NCBI RefSeq assembly: GCF_031432215.1
Contig: NZ_JAVKGN010000002.1
Location: 62,001 to 126,000, forward strand
Length of the DNA stretch: 64,000 nt
Origin: Halodesulfurarchaeum sp. HSR-GB
Lineage (GTDB): Archaea > Halobacteriota > Halobacteria > Halobacteriales > Halobacteriaceae
Direction of reading: 5' to 3'
Within the stretch, counting starts at the first letter, position 1, and each line of letters begins with the position of its first letter. Below are positions 53,713 to 62,342 of this stretch, piece after piece. The notes beneath the pieces are model-generated. The model searched no databases. It was not told the DNA's origin and worked only from the letters and a program-made list of their open reading frames with translations. A program made the position numbers and the translations under genes.

Positions 53713-54948
53713 TTAAGCCACCCCCATGATCATCCCAATCAGTCGAAGCAGTCCACCCCAGAGGAACAACGTGACTCCGAGGATTGCAACGGCTCCAACC
53801 AGGGTTTTGACGATTCCGAAGCTCGATTTGCCCTCTTTAATCAACATCGCAAAGGTTGCGGCACATGGGAAGTAGATGCTAATCATGACGACTGACATGA
53901 CTGTCTGGAAGGGTGACAGTCCGACCCCGGTCAATTGCGCCACGGCCAGGTCTTTGCGTATGAACCCTGCAACAAGTCCCGGCACGGTCTCCTTTGGCAC
54001 CCCAAACCACCCCGTCAGCAACGGCTCGAGCGTCGTTGACAGCCAGTCGATCGCGCCACCCATCCAGAGGACGTTAATCAAACCGACGCCCAGCAACACG
54101 AACGGAATAGCCGAGACGAAAAAGCCCCGCATTCGAAGCCACAGTTTTGTCGACACATTCCCAATAGTGGGTTTCCTCATTGGAGGGACGTCCGTAATCA
54201 GCTTGGGTGTCTTGCCCGGGAGGAGTTTGTCAAGCACGGCTCCGACGGTGAAAAATCCAATGAGCAGGTAAAGAAGAATGTAGCCGGTGTATTGCGGAAT
54301 GAGTGAGAGCATGATACCGAGTTGTGCGCCACATGGGATGAACACCGAGAGCAGTGTCATCATCATGAAGCGCTGTTTTTTGGACTCGAGATTCCGAGTC
54401 GCTGCAACCCCCGGAACGTTACACCCAAACGAGAGGACCATGGGGATGACCGAGTAACCCTGTAATCCAATTTTCTCGAACACTGTGTCCAGCAAAACGG
54501 CGAGACGAGACATATAGCCGGAGTCCTCTAAGATGACGAGGACGAGGTAAAGAGCGAAGATCGCTGGCAAAACGACGCCAATTGCGACGAAAAGTCCGCT
54601 GGTGAGCATCCCCCAGGAAACGACGGCTCGCTGAGCTGCTGGATCACCAATGAGTATGAAGTATACCCAACTGCCTTCCCAGGGGAAGACACTCTGAAGC
54701 CAGGGTAACCAGTACTCATCGAACAGGGGGACGAAGTAGCCGTCGGTAAAGAATCCCGCAACAGCACCGAAAAAGGCCCAGGCCCCGTACAGTACCGTGA
54801 CCGCAAATGGAATTCCAAACCACGGGTCGACAAGCAAATCGCCCATAATGTCCGTGAACGAGTCTCTCTGTTCTCTGTACTCTACCGTGTTCGAAACGAT
54901 TTGATCGACGAGCTCCCACCGTTCGGCCGACCCAAGACCTGAACTCAT
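53713..54948 (-). CDS. feoB: FeoB transport domain, separate gene
   Basis: A 411-residue integral membrane protein matching the C-terminal half of FeoB: Gate motifs (VLEDSGYMSRLAVLLD, FGCNVPGVAATRNLESKKQR, FIPCGAQLGIMLSLIPQYTG) and about eight membrane segments. The GTPase domain is in the next gene upstream, overlapping by ATGA, so FeoB is split in two chains here. It would carry Fe(II) across the membrane under control of the G protein. Confidence 0.9.
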   Translation of the reverse strand: MSSGLGSAERWELVDQIVSNTVEYREQRDSFTDIMGDLLVDPWFGIPFAVTVLYGAWAFFGAVAGFFTDGYFVPLFDEYWLPWLQSVFPWEGSWVYFILIGDPAAQRAVVSWGMLTSGLFVAIGVVLPAIFALYLVLVILEDSGYMSRLAVLLDTVFEKIGLQGYSVIPMVLSFGCNVPGVAATRNLESKKQRFMMMTLLSVFIPCGAQLGIMLSLIPQYTGYILLYLLIGFFTVGAVLDKLLPGKTPKLITDVPPMRKPTIGNVSTKLWLRMRGFFVSAIPFVLLGVGLINVLWMGGAIDWLSTTLEPLLTGWFGVPKETVPGLVAGFIRKDLAVAQLTGVGLSPFQTVMSVVMISIYFPCAATFAMLIKEGKSSFGIVKTLVGAVAILGVTLFLWGGLLRLIGMIMGVA

Positions 54949-55571
54949 CCTTCAATCGCCTCCTTTGTGCCCTCCGTGCGTTCTTGTATTGCTGTTAGCG
55001 AGGGGGAATGGGCCGCTTCAATACTTTCAACGAGGTCTTTGAGTCCTTCACCAGTTGTTGCGACTGTAGGCACAACTGGCACATCCAAGATGTGTTCAAG
55101 GTGCGCGACGTCAATCTGGATGTTCTGTTTGCGAGCCTCGTCGATCATATTTGCTGCGACGGTGACGTCGTACCCGTCATCGATAATTTCGAGGAGCAAA
55201 TTGAGTCCCCGTTCGATCCGAGTCGCGTCGAGGACACAAACAACAACGGCGTCCGAGTGCTCCTCCAAAATCTCGACAGCCACCTCTTCGGAGGCGTTCT
55301 TGGGTGAGAGGGAGAACGTTCCTGGAACGTCAATAACGTCGATCGACTCGCCCTGATATTGAAGCTCACCGTGGGTGTAATCGACCGTCGTTCCGGGATA
55401 ATTCGATTCAGTGACATTCGATTCACCAAAATTTGGCCAGAATCCCTGTTGCGACCATTTATTTGACCCTACGTTGGAGTCGATATTTCCGGACCCAGTT
55501 AATTGGTTGAATAGAGCGCTTTTGCCGACGTTCGGATGACCAACGAGTAATATTGACGGCCTATCACTCAT
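54945..55571 (-). CDS. feoB: FeoB GTPase domain, separate gene
   Basis: A 208-residue G protein started at MSDRPSILLVG. G1 is GHPNVGKSALFN, the G2 threonine is in NYPGTTVDY, G3 is DVPGTFSL and the G4-like motif is NMIDEA. A C-terminal GDI-like helical part closes it. Splitting of FeoB into G and transport chains occurs in some prokaryotes. The gene overlaps feoA upstream and the transport gene downstream, ensuring balanced expression. Confidence 0.88.
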   Translation of the reverse strand: MSDRPSILLVGHPNVGKSALFNQLTGSGNIDSNVGSNKWSQQGFWPNFGESNVTESNYPGTTVDYTHGELQYQGESIDVIDVPGTFSLSPKNASEEVAVEILEEHSDAVVVCVLDATRIERGLNLLLEIIDDGYDVTVAANMIDEARKQNIQIDVAHLEHILDVPVVPTVATTGEGLKDLVESIEAAHSPSLTAIQERTEGTKEAIEG

Positions 55572-55857
55572 CATCTGTAGCGACATAGATGCGGCGGGCG
55601 TGATCCTGACTCAACGATGTCGTACTGTGACCGATCGTTATGGTGATCGGCCCATTGAACGGCTGTTTTGATTGAACGACAAGCTCTTTGCCCGATCGGA
55701 TCCCCATCTCTCCGAGTTCTTCCCGAAGAGCGTCATCGATGTCTTTGATTCTGCCTCGCTTTTTCCTACCCAATTCATTGAGGCGGCGTCGCTTCCGCTT
55801 CCGCTTTCTTCGTCGAGTTTCGCCGTTTTCCTTGCCTGTTATGTTTTTCCGATTCAT
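55564..55857 (-). CDS. feoA: FeoA SH3-like protein with a basic N-terminus
   Basis: A 97-residue protein. Residues 38-97 form a FeoA domain (ALREELGEMGIRSGKELVV..GPITITIG..LSQDHARRIYV). Residues 1-36 are extremely rich in Arg and Lys (RRRKRKRKRRRL), which is odd for a haloarchaeal protein and may bind nucleic acid, membrane or be a start misassignment. It is the first gene of the Feo operon, just downstream of a DtxR-type operator. Confidence 0.75.
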   Translation of the reverse strand: MNRKNITGKENGETRRRKRKRKRRRLNELGRKKRGRIKDIDDALREELGEMGIRSGKELVVQSKQPFNGPITITIGHSTTSLSQDHARRIYVATDDE

Positions 55858-55872
55858 TTAGTCTCACCTAAC

Positions 55873-55886
55873 TTAGGCAGGCCTAA
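55873..55886 (-). promoter_or_regulatory. DtxR/IdeR-type iron operator before feoA
   Basis: TTAGGCAGGCCTAA is a perfect 6-2-6 palindrome 16 bases upstream of the feoA start. It matches the TTAGG..CCTAA sites of DtxR-family iron regulators, including the haloarchaeal Idr proteins. Iron-loaded repressor bound here would cover the promoter and shut the Feo operon. Confidence 0.72.
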
Positions 55887-56321
55887 TGTTTTGGAGAGGG
55901 CATGATAAACCCAGATGTGTATTCCCATTAATTGGAAATTGTTCTCATGGATCTCCCAAGATAGTGCCATGCAAATCCCGGAAAATACTCAGAGGAGTCG
56001 AAAATCCGAGAAACCGATTTTTCTTAATTCAGTATTAAATTTCACAATTTGTGCTCATTCTTATTTGATATATTGGGTGATGTGTCCAACAATTAAGTGT
56101 TAATTTTTACAATCATTCGCTGCTGAATTCGCGCCTTGAGTTCAGCACGAGCTTATTGTTAGAACCTGGATGGGATTTTGAGTTGACTGATGAATTTAGA
56201 GGATCAAGTCAGCACAGCGGTTTTGATATCAAAGACGCCACCCTCACCACTCGCACAGGTTTCTTGTATATGGACGTGTCGCTGACGACGACTGAGACCG
56301 ATGGACAGACGAGGTCTTCTC
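55887..56321. other. gene-free region with a 94-nt double site
   Basis: A perfect A site at 56121-56147 is followed after exactly 40 bases by a diverged B site at 56188-56214 (arms TGATGAATT and AAGTCAGCA, core with TAGAGGATC). The stretch from 55887 to 56100 is A+T-rich with no supported frame. Confidence 0.55.
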
Positions 56322-57602
56322 TTAGCCAAGGAATGAAAACAAAGCATAGGACCCCACGAGCGACATCACCGGCGTGATCACCCAGAGTGTCACGACGCGA
56401 GCTGCCGCCTCTTGGTGGAACAGGCCTTCGGCGGATAGTTTTTCCGGGTCTTTTTCGCCGATATTAGACACTCTATCCCCGGATGCGTGCTGCCTGTCCG
56501 GGTCAGGAGTCTCGCCTTCAGCGAGTTCGCCCACAGTCGGGCCCGCAGCGACCTCCTTTTTACCTTCAACTGGGTGAAGTTTCAGGGCACCAGTCGTGAA
56601 CTTTGGAGCGGATTCATCGGCAGGGGACTGTGTGACTAATTCTGCGAGCGTCCGCGCTCGGCTTGCACGGCCCCACCCGAGCCCAATGATACAACTGGTC
56701 GTGCTTACGGCGAGACTGGCTGGAATTCCGAGCCACGAGAGGACGGTGATAATCGTCGCACCCACGGTCGAAACAATGAGCGCTGCCAGAATCGGCATCT
56801 CCGTAATATCGTTGCCAACGGTTGCCAGCGTCCGCCGCGCAATTGTGAAGCCGCCCACACTGATGGCCCCGACTGCAAGGAGAATCGCCGGGCTGGAGTC
56901 AATGGAACCGTTGCCGACAAGCGGGGCGACTGCGTTCGCCGCGTTCGAGGCTCCGGCGCTGAACCCCATATAGCAGGCAATTGCCACTACAAGCGCCGAC
57001 CCGAACAGATCCCGAGGTGCCACGTTATCGTTGATCGATAGCCGTGGGAGGCTCCCCTGGGTATCGATTGCGATCAACGGGTTCGTGAGGCGACCAAATT
57101 CGAATATGGCGTCGAGGTGCGGGTACAGATATCTGCCGATAAACACACCTGTGAAGACAGCGATCAGTGGGGAGACGATCCATGCCGACAGGATGGTAAA
57201 CATCAGGGCAGTGTTGAGCGTCGCCGTTGCTAATCCGAGTCCGACGATTGCTGCGACGGCTGTCATCGAGGTTGACGCCGGAACACCGTAGACGTTCGAG
57301 ATCAGGAGTGCGAGACCGGTAAAAAAGAGGACGCCAACGCTCGCTTCGGGGGTAAAGGCGGTTGCATCGACGATTTCGGTACTCATCGTCGTGATGACCT
57401 TCCGCCCAATCGTCCACGCTCCGAGGAACGCGAATACGGTAAACAGGGCTCCGGCGGTGACTTTTCTGACGGCCCGGCTACCGACTGCCGGACCGAAGGC
57501 AACAGCGGTTGATGACCCCCCGATATTGTACCCGACGAACACCGCCACCAGCAATCCCACGAGAATTAGTAATTCTGCCACGTCCGTGTGCTCAGTTCGC
57601 AC
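56322..57602 (-). CDS. pitA: PiT-family inorganic phosphate permease
   Basis: A 426-residue membrane protein with about ten segments. The two PiT signature regions are GYNIGGSSTAVAFG near residue 25 and SAGASNAANAVAPLVG near 215 (relatives read GANDVANA). A polar cytoplasmic loop (around 325-400) is longer than in most members. It imports phosphate, usually with sodium or protons. It stands alone, without the PhoU gene often found beside it. Confidence 0.88.
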   Translation of the reverse strand: MRTEHTDVAELLILVGLLVAVFVGYNIGGSSTAVAFGPAVGSRAVRKVTAGALFTVFAFLGAWTIGRKVITTMSTEIVDATAFTPEASVGVLFFTGLALLISNVYGVPASTSMTAVAAIVGLGLATATLNTALMFTILSAWIVSPLIAVFTGVFIGRYLYPHLDAIFEFGRLTNPLIAIDTQGSLPRLSINDNVAPRDLFGSALVVAIACYMGFSAGASNAANAVAPLVGNGSIDSSPAILLAVGAISVGGFTIARRTLATVGNDITEMPILAALIVSTVGATIITVLSWLGIPASLAVSTTSCIIGLGWGRASRARTLAELVTQSPADESAPKFTTGALKLHPVEGKKEVAAGPTVGELAEGETPDPDRQHASGDRVSNIGEKDPEKLSAEGLFHQEAAARVVTLWVITPVMSLVGSYALFSFLG

Positions 57603-57740
57603 GCGAAAAAATAGTGACGTTTCGCTGCTGAACTATTGGCTACGAGCGATAGACGCACTAACACGAAAATTTCGCACTTGACAACTGAAGTCCCACTGAT
57701 CTCTACCGATTCGTCTTCACACGGGTTGCTCAAAGATCAG

Positions 57741-57834
57741 TGACCGATATGCGCTATCTATTCAGCAAGCTTTGTTTGTACCTATTCAGATAGTAAACGA
57801 AAACAATTGCTGGTAAGAGGGCCTGTACCGCCAG
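57741..57834 (+). repeat. 94-nt double site, B half eroded
   Basis: The A half keeps ATGCGC and a perfect right arm TATTCAGCA. The 40-nt spacer (TTGTACCTATTCAGATAG, then ACGAAAACAA) is nearly identical to that at 62276-62315. The B half has decayed to GCTGGTAAGAGG. A separate B right arm (ATTCAGCA) lies at 57889-57896. Confidence 0.65.
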
Positions 57835-57998
57835 AAAGTCGGTATCAAATCCCTAAGAATCCCTTTTTCTTGCGCCTTTAAACCATACATTCAGCAGTCC
57901 ACCGAGGAACTCTTCGATAGCTACCACAAGAGTAGATGTGTACAGAGTGAGATTCTGTGGGCGTCCGAATTCTGATGGAAAACAGTTCGAGGGGATCG

Positions 57999-58172
57999 TT
58001 ATTCTGTTTCGAGGGCGTCGTAGATGTCGCGGTTGGCATCGCGGTCTGCGGCAGCGACCCGGCGGACGAGTTCCTGGCGGATGTCCGCCATAACCTCGTC
58101 CAGTGGGGATGTCGGTTCCGTTCCTTCCTCCGTCGCCATATCTCTTGATTGGTCGTGAATGTGGTTAATCAT
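57999..58172 (-). CDS. small partner of the Doc toxin
   Basis: A 57-residue protein (MINHIHDQSRDMATEEGTEP..) whose start overlaps the doc stop by eight bases. A shorter start at the internal Met (58139) is possible. The C-terminal half (DEVMADIRQELVRRVAAADRDANRDIYDAL) is helical. As the second gene of the pair it may be the antitoxin, in the unusual toxin-first order. Confidence 0.6.
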   Translation of the reverse strand: MINHIHDQSRDMATEEGTEPTSPLDEVMADIRQELVRRVAAADRDANRDIYDALETE

Positions 58173-58686
58173 TTGGGTCCTCCCGGTTGGTTAGTTCGTC
58201 AAGTCCATACTGGATGAGGTCCGCTCGCCAGGTCTCTATTGCCCCGGGCAGGTCGATCGATTCAGTGTGGGATTTCAGATACTGGATGACGGTGTCTTGT
58301 TCGACAGTTCTCTGATCGGTGCCGAACTGCTTGAGGATGGTCCGAATCTCGTCGTCGTACGTGAAGCGGTATCCGTTCAAGAAGTAGAATGCGGCAGTGG
58401 TGTTGAGTGCGGTACGCTTGTTGGCATCAACGAATGGGTGGTTCGCCACGAGGAGGCGGAGAAGATGGTACGCTTTCACGTGAATTGTCTCAGGTGTTGT
58501 GTCGAAACTCCCCTCCTCGATGTATTGGAGTGCAAACTCGATATCCCCACGCCGCTGTACCCCCGGGTTTGTCTCGGTGTACTCCGAGACGATCTCCGCA
58601 TGGATGTTGAGGACATCCTCGACTGACGGATACCAGAAGTCAGTCATTACCAAAGCGTCATTCGAAACGGGTGTAATCTTTTCCAT
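58165..58686 (-). CDS. doc: Doc/Fic-family death-on-curing toxin
   Basis: A 173-residue protein (160 if translation starts at the internal MTDFWYP, which better matches the family). The catalytic loop HPFVDANKRTALNT is near residue 92, with the Doc form HxFxDANKR. Doc proteins phosphorylate elongation factor Tu in bacteria; the archaeal target would be elongation factor 1-alpha, by inference. It is coupled to a small downstream gene. An A site lies 28 bases before its start. Confidence 0.88.
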   Translation of the reverse strand: MEKITPVSNDALVMTDFWYPSVEDVLNIHAEIVSEYTETNPGVQRRGDIEFALQYIEEGSFDTTPETIHVKAYHLLRLLVANHPFVDANKRTALNTTAAFYFLNGYRFTYDDEIRTILKQFGTDQRTVEQDTVIQYLKSHTESIDLPGAIETWRADLIQYGLDELTNREDPND

Positions 58687-58942
58687 ACTCCGCGGGTCTG
58701 CTCCAATACTCGCTGCTGCATTCGCGCCTTCAATTCACGTATGGGAAAATCTGCTATGTAGAATTATCCAGCCCGGTTGCAAGATTCTTTCGCCCAACTC
58801 GATAATTCGTCAAACAAATGTGCCAATCACTAGAGGGCGGTTTGATTTGTTAGCCTACGACTGACCAGTGGCGGCTTCGTGAATTCCAGAGCTATTGCTC
58901 CCGCTCCCTCCAACCGGCCGCTCTGCAACCGCTCAGATACCG

Positions 58943-59593
58943 CTATGCCGAGACGCCTGGTGGGTTGTACACCTCTCCCCGATCCAACATGTGATAGATC
59001 GACACCAGCAGCTTCCGGGCAGTCGCTACCGCGGCAGTCTGGCTGTTCTTTCGCCGTTCGATTCGGTGATAGAACCGGCTCAGATACGGGTCTTCGACCG
59101 TGTGGACCGCACTATGGACGGCCTGCACGAGCAGCCATCTGACTTTTCCTGGCCCTTTCTTCGAGATGCCACCCTCAAACTGGGAATCGCCTGACTCCCG
59201 GACTACCGGGTTCAGCCCCACATACCGCACTACCTCCTTGGCTTTGTCAGATCGGTCAATGTCTCCGAGTTCCGCATAGATCACCAGCGACGTGTAGTGG
59301 CTCACACCAGGAATCGTCATGAGGAGCCGCGTCGCTCGAAGTCCTTCCGCTCGTTCCTCGATTCGTTTGTCGAGATCGTCGATCTCCTCGGTGAGTGTCT
59401 CGATGACCGACAGATACGACGACAATAACTCGTCCCACGGTTCAGGGAGTGACAGCCCTTCGAGGTACTCACGGCCCTGTTGGGTCAGCGGCTTCACCTC
59501 CTGGGTGATGCCGTTGTCCAGAAGCAACGAGTGGATCTTGTTGGCGTACTTGGTTCGTTCCTGGAGCAGGCTGATCCGAGCAGCGGGTCGCAA
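58943..59593 (-). pseudogene. IS110-family transposase C-terminal fragment
   Basis: A 216-codon piece of an IS110-type transposase: the helical middle (TKYANKIHSLLLDNGI, LSVIETLTEEIDDLD) and the C-terminal transposase_20 domain (LLMTIPGVSHYTSLVIYAELGD..YVGLNPVVRESG..GPGKVRWLLVQA). The N-terminal DEDD catalytic domain is absent. The next 340 bases upstream hold no continuation. It is an inactive remnant. Confidence 0.82.
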
Positions 59594-59931
59594 TCACACG
59601 AGCGACAGCTGTAGCGGTTCACGCCTTTCCGCAAGGGCGGCGAGAGAGTAGCCGGAGTCGGCTGCTTGCTAAGGATTAGTGACACCATTGGAAAAACGCA
59701 TACGGTGACCAGAGGAATTATGACAAAACCTCCCATATATTCAGACGGCGGGATTCTCAGCAATGGACCAGTCAGCAGCGCGCGGTCTAAGCCGCTGAAT
59801 AGAACTCGGTCTCTTGTGCCCCATGCTTGGCCTTTCACCCAGCTACGGGAGCAGATTTTCCCATCGAGTCAGCAAAAGCCCATTGTATCTTTTTAGATAA
59901 TAACCAAAACGGACTGCAAGATAGAGACCTT
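59594..59931. other. gene-free stretch with an eroded double site
   Basis: The stretch leads into a 94-nt double site at 59848-59941. Of the A half only the right arm (GTCAGCA) survives, while the spacer (TTGTATCTTTTTAGATAAT..AAAACGGAC) and B half (TAGAGACC and a perfect right arm) are kept. Nothing else is supported. Confidence 0.5.
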
Positions 59932-62178
59932 CTATTCAGCAGCAAACTCGACATCAGTAATCTCGAATCGTGCGCCGCCATCGGCTCCTTCCGTCACATG
60001 GAGGTTCCAGTCGTGTGCATCAACGATTTGTTTTACAATACTTAATCCGAAGCCAGTGCCGTCTTCGGTCGTCGAGTAACCGGTTTCGAATATGTCCTCC
60101 CATGCTTCCGGAGGGATACCAGGGCCATCATCTTCGACGTAGAAACCTTCCGCCAACGCTCCGACTGTCACAGTAACGTCCTCGCCACCGTGATCTATCG
60201 CGTTTCGAATCAAGTTTTCGAAGACCTGTTCCAAGCGGCTTTCATCAGCCTGCACGGTTCGCTCAATATCGGCGACCAGCGTGTTGCCAGCCGTCTCGAC
60301 GTTTGCCCAGCAGCCTTCCACCACTGAATCAAGGTCAACTGGGTTAGTGTCAGCGATAACTTCTCCCTCGCGGGCCAGTGTGAGGAGATCCTCAATCAAC
60401 ATCGCCATCCGGTCGTGGGCACGTTCGATGGCGTCGAGGTGTTCGCTGTCACAGTCCTCAGCAGCGAGATCCAGGCGGCCGCTAGCGACGTTAAGCGGAT
60501 TCCGAAGGTCATGGGAAACAATATTGGCGAATTTTTCTAGTTGCCGCTCGCGATTTTTCTGCTCGGTGACGTCGGTGGCGATACCACAGGTGGCGTATAC
60601 GGAGCCATTTTCAAACAGCGGGACGATGCGGGTGAGGAAGTGTATCGGGCCGTCGTCCGTCTCGACGGTTTCTTCGATCTCGACCGGTTCCTCCGTTTCA
60701 TAGACTCGTTGATCATTTTCTTGAAATTTTCCAGCCACTTCTGCCGGAAGCAAATCTGCGAACCGCTTCCCGGCGACCTTGACATCGTCAGGAATGTCGA
60801 ACAGGTCTCGATGGTATTGATTCATATACATATACTCGCCATCTTCATTTCGAATCCACATCGCCCCCTCAACGCTGTCGATGACATTCTGTATCTGTTC
60901 CGTGCGATTCTGCAGTTCCTGCTCTCGTTCCTTTCGCTCACCGATATCCGTAGTCGTCACGAAGACACGTGAGTAATCATCGTTCGCGGATTCGGGAACA
61001 TAGACATTGAGAAGTTCATCTCGTCGATCGCCTTGCAATGTCTTGGACACCGTTTCTGCGCGAAACCGTGTCTCACCGTTGGCTATAGCGGCGAATTCCG
61101 CGGCGATGATCTCGTATGCAGTCTCGGTTAATGTTTCCTCAAAATTCGCCATCAGTTCTTCTTTCGAGTTGGCCGCAAAGTAATCTACAGCTGTTTGATT
61201 CACACCAATAATTTCAGCGGTTCTCAACAAATCTTTGAGTATAGATGGATTCTCCCGAAGGTATTGCTCGACTGAATCGGTTTCTGCGCTTAGCTCGTCT
61301 AAACGTTGCTTCGTAGTCGACAAATCTTCTTCCCAGATCACCAGCGGATTTTCTTCAAATAATGACTCGTATCGTTCTTTGAGTTTCTTTAGTTCCTTTT
61401 CCTGTTCCTTTCGCTCGGTAATATCCTGAATCGTTCCCCGTATTCTAACGATCTCGCCATTCATATATTGCGGTTCGCCACGAGTCCGGACCCACCTTTT
61501 AGCTCTAACTTCGTCAACCACTCGCAACTCTAAATCGTAACCCTTCCCCTCCTCTATTGCTTTTTGGAACGCAGTACGGATAGTTGGCCGATCTTCTGGG
61601 TGATAATATTCGAATGATTTCGCCGCACTCATGTTCTCCTCTGGAGAGAGACCATGGATTTTCAGCACTTCCTCAGAATTATAGAATGTCTCGGTCTCGA
61701 TATCGTACTCCCAGGCACCAACTGTGGCGATATCCTGGGCCTTTCTGAACAGGTCGTTCTGGCGTTCAATGTGCTGAGTTGCCCGGTACCTTTCGACAGC
61801 GTTCACCACACGGTTTGCCAGGATGCCGTACTGTTCAGTCCCACTCTCTTTTTGGAGGTAATCAGTCACGCCTGAACTGATCGCGTCACTGGCAACCTCT
61901 TCGGAACCCTTCCCTGTATAGAGAATAAACGGGAGATCTGGCCGATCTTCGCGAACGGTTTCGAGAAACTCAATCCCACTCTGGCCAGGCATATCATAGT
62001 CAGAAATAATGCAGTCAACGTCCGTGTCAGAGAGTGATTCGAGACCAGCGCTGGCACTGGTCGCGGTCTGGACAGAAATCCGGTCGTCTTCTCGTTCCAA
62101 AAAGTCGGCCACAAGCTCAGTCAAATTCAGCTCATCATCGACATGAAGAACGTGGATTTTCTCAGTCGTGGTGCTCAT
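59932..62178 (-). CDS. hybrid receiver-PAS histidine kinase
   Basis: A 748-residue protein from MSTTTEKIHVLHVDDE. An N-terminal receiver domain has the acidic pair in VDDE, the phospho-acceptor in CIISDYDMPG (around 58) and Lys in YLQKES. About three PAS domains follow. The HisKA domain has SHDLRNPLN (around 550), and the ATPase domain has NLIRNAIDHGG, DDGPGIPPEAW and GTGFGLSI. The C-terminal 200 residues are closely related to those of the giant kinase at 38447. Its stop codon lies in the right arm of a type B site. Confidence 0.9.
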   Translation of the reverse strand: MSTTTEKIHVLHVDDELNLTELVADFLEREDDRISVQTATSASAGLESLSDTDVDCIISDYDMPGQSGIEFLETVREDRPDLPFILYTGKGSEEVASDAISSGVTDYLQKESGTEQYGILANRVVNAVERYRATQHIERQNDLFRKAQDIATVGAWEYDIETETFYNSEEVLKIHGLSPEENMSAAKSFEYYHPEDRPTIRTAFQKAIEEGKGYDLELRVVDEVRAKRWVRTRGEPQYMNGEIVRIRGTIQDITERKEQEKELKKLKERYESLFEENPLVIWEEDLSTTKQRLDELSAETDSVEQYLRENPSILKDLLRTAEIIGVNQTAVDYFAANSKEELMANFEETLTETAYEIIAAEFAAIANGETRFRAETVSKTLQGDRRDELLNVYVPESANDDYSRVFVTTTDIGERKEREQELQNRTEQIQNVIDSVEGAMWIRNEDGEYMYMNQYHRDLFDIPDDVKVAGKRFADLLPAEVAGKFQENDQRVYETEEPVEIEETVETDDGPIHFLTRIVPLFENGSVYATCGIATDVTEQKNRERQLEKFANIVSHDLRNPLNVASGRLDLAAEDCDSEHLDAIERAHDRMAMLIEDLLTLAREGEVIADTNPVDLDSVVEGCWANVETAGNTLVADIERTVQADESRLEQVFENLIRNAIDHGGEDVTVTVGALAEGFYVEDDGPGIPPEAWEDIFETGYSTTEDGTGFGLSIVKQIVDAHDWNLHVTEGADGGARFEITDVEFAAE

Positions 62179-62248
62179 CAACCCCCCTCTCATATTTATT
62201 TGTTACGAGACCGAGTCTTAAACAGTGCCGGTCTTGAGTGGTTTCTTT

Positions 62249-62342
62249 TGCTGAATTCGCGCCGTCTATTCACCACTAATCGATTGTACCTATTCAGATA
62301 GTAACGAAAACGGACTGCAAAATAGAGACCCTCTATTCAGCA
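62249..62342 (+). repeat. 94-nt A+B double site, best preserved
   Basis: The A site at 62249-62275 (TGCTGAATTCGCGCC..), a 40-nt spacer (CGATTGTACCTATTCAGATA, then GTAACGAAAACGGAC) and the B site at 62316-62342. The B right arm again supplies the end of a kinase frame (GCT GAA TAG), here a relic. Confidence 0.8.

Larger units (their letters stand above)
21307..62342 (+). repeat. dispersed 27-nt palindromic sites, all in one orientation
   Basis: Each site has arms close to TGCTGAATA and TATTCAGCA around a 9-nt core. Type A cores resemble TTCGCGC: 21307 (eroded), 24921 (right arm eroded), 25835, 33195, 38363, 45283, 56121, 57741 (left arm eroded), 58714, 59848 (right arm only), 62249. Type B cores resemble TAGACC: 22883, 24223, 25941 (split by a MITE), 38430, 52682, 56188, 57870 (right arm), 59915, 62316. 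Numbers are first bases. Every copy has the core in the + direction. Most lie between genes. Arm-core-arm geometry with an asymmetric core resembles tyrosine-recombinase core sites such as loxP or dif. Confidence 0.8.

Noticed and set aside
21307-62342. Sites as canonical integron attC sites
   Set aside because: They lack the R/L core words (GTTRRRY-type) and the long imperfect fold of attC, and the recombinase lacks the integron-specific insertion. Any integron resemblance is in layout only.
21307-62342. Sites as simple transcription terminators
   Set aside because: They lack U-tracts, have two conserved core classes, a fixed 40-nt pairing and one direction regardless of the strand of neighbouring genes. 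A terminator role would not require these.
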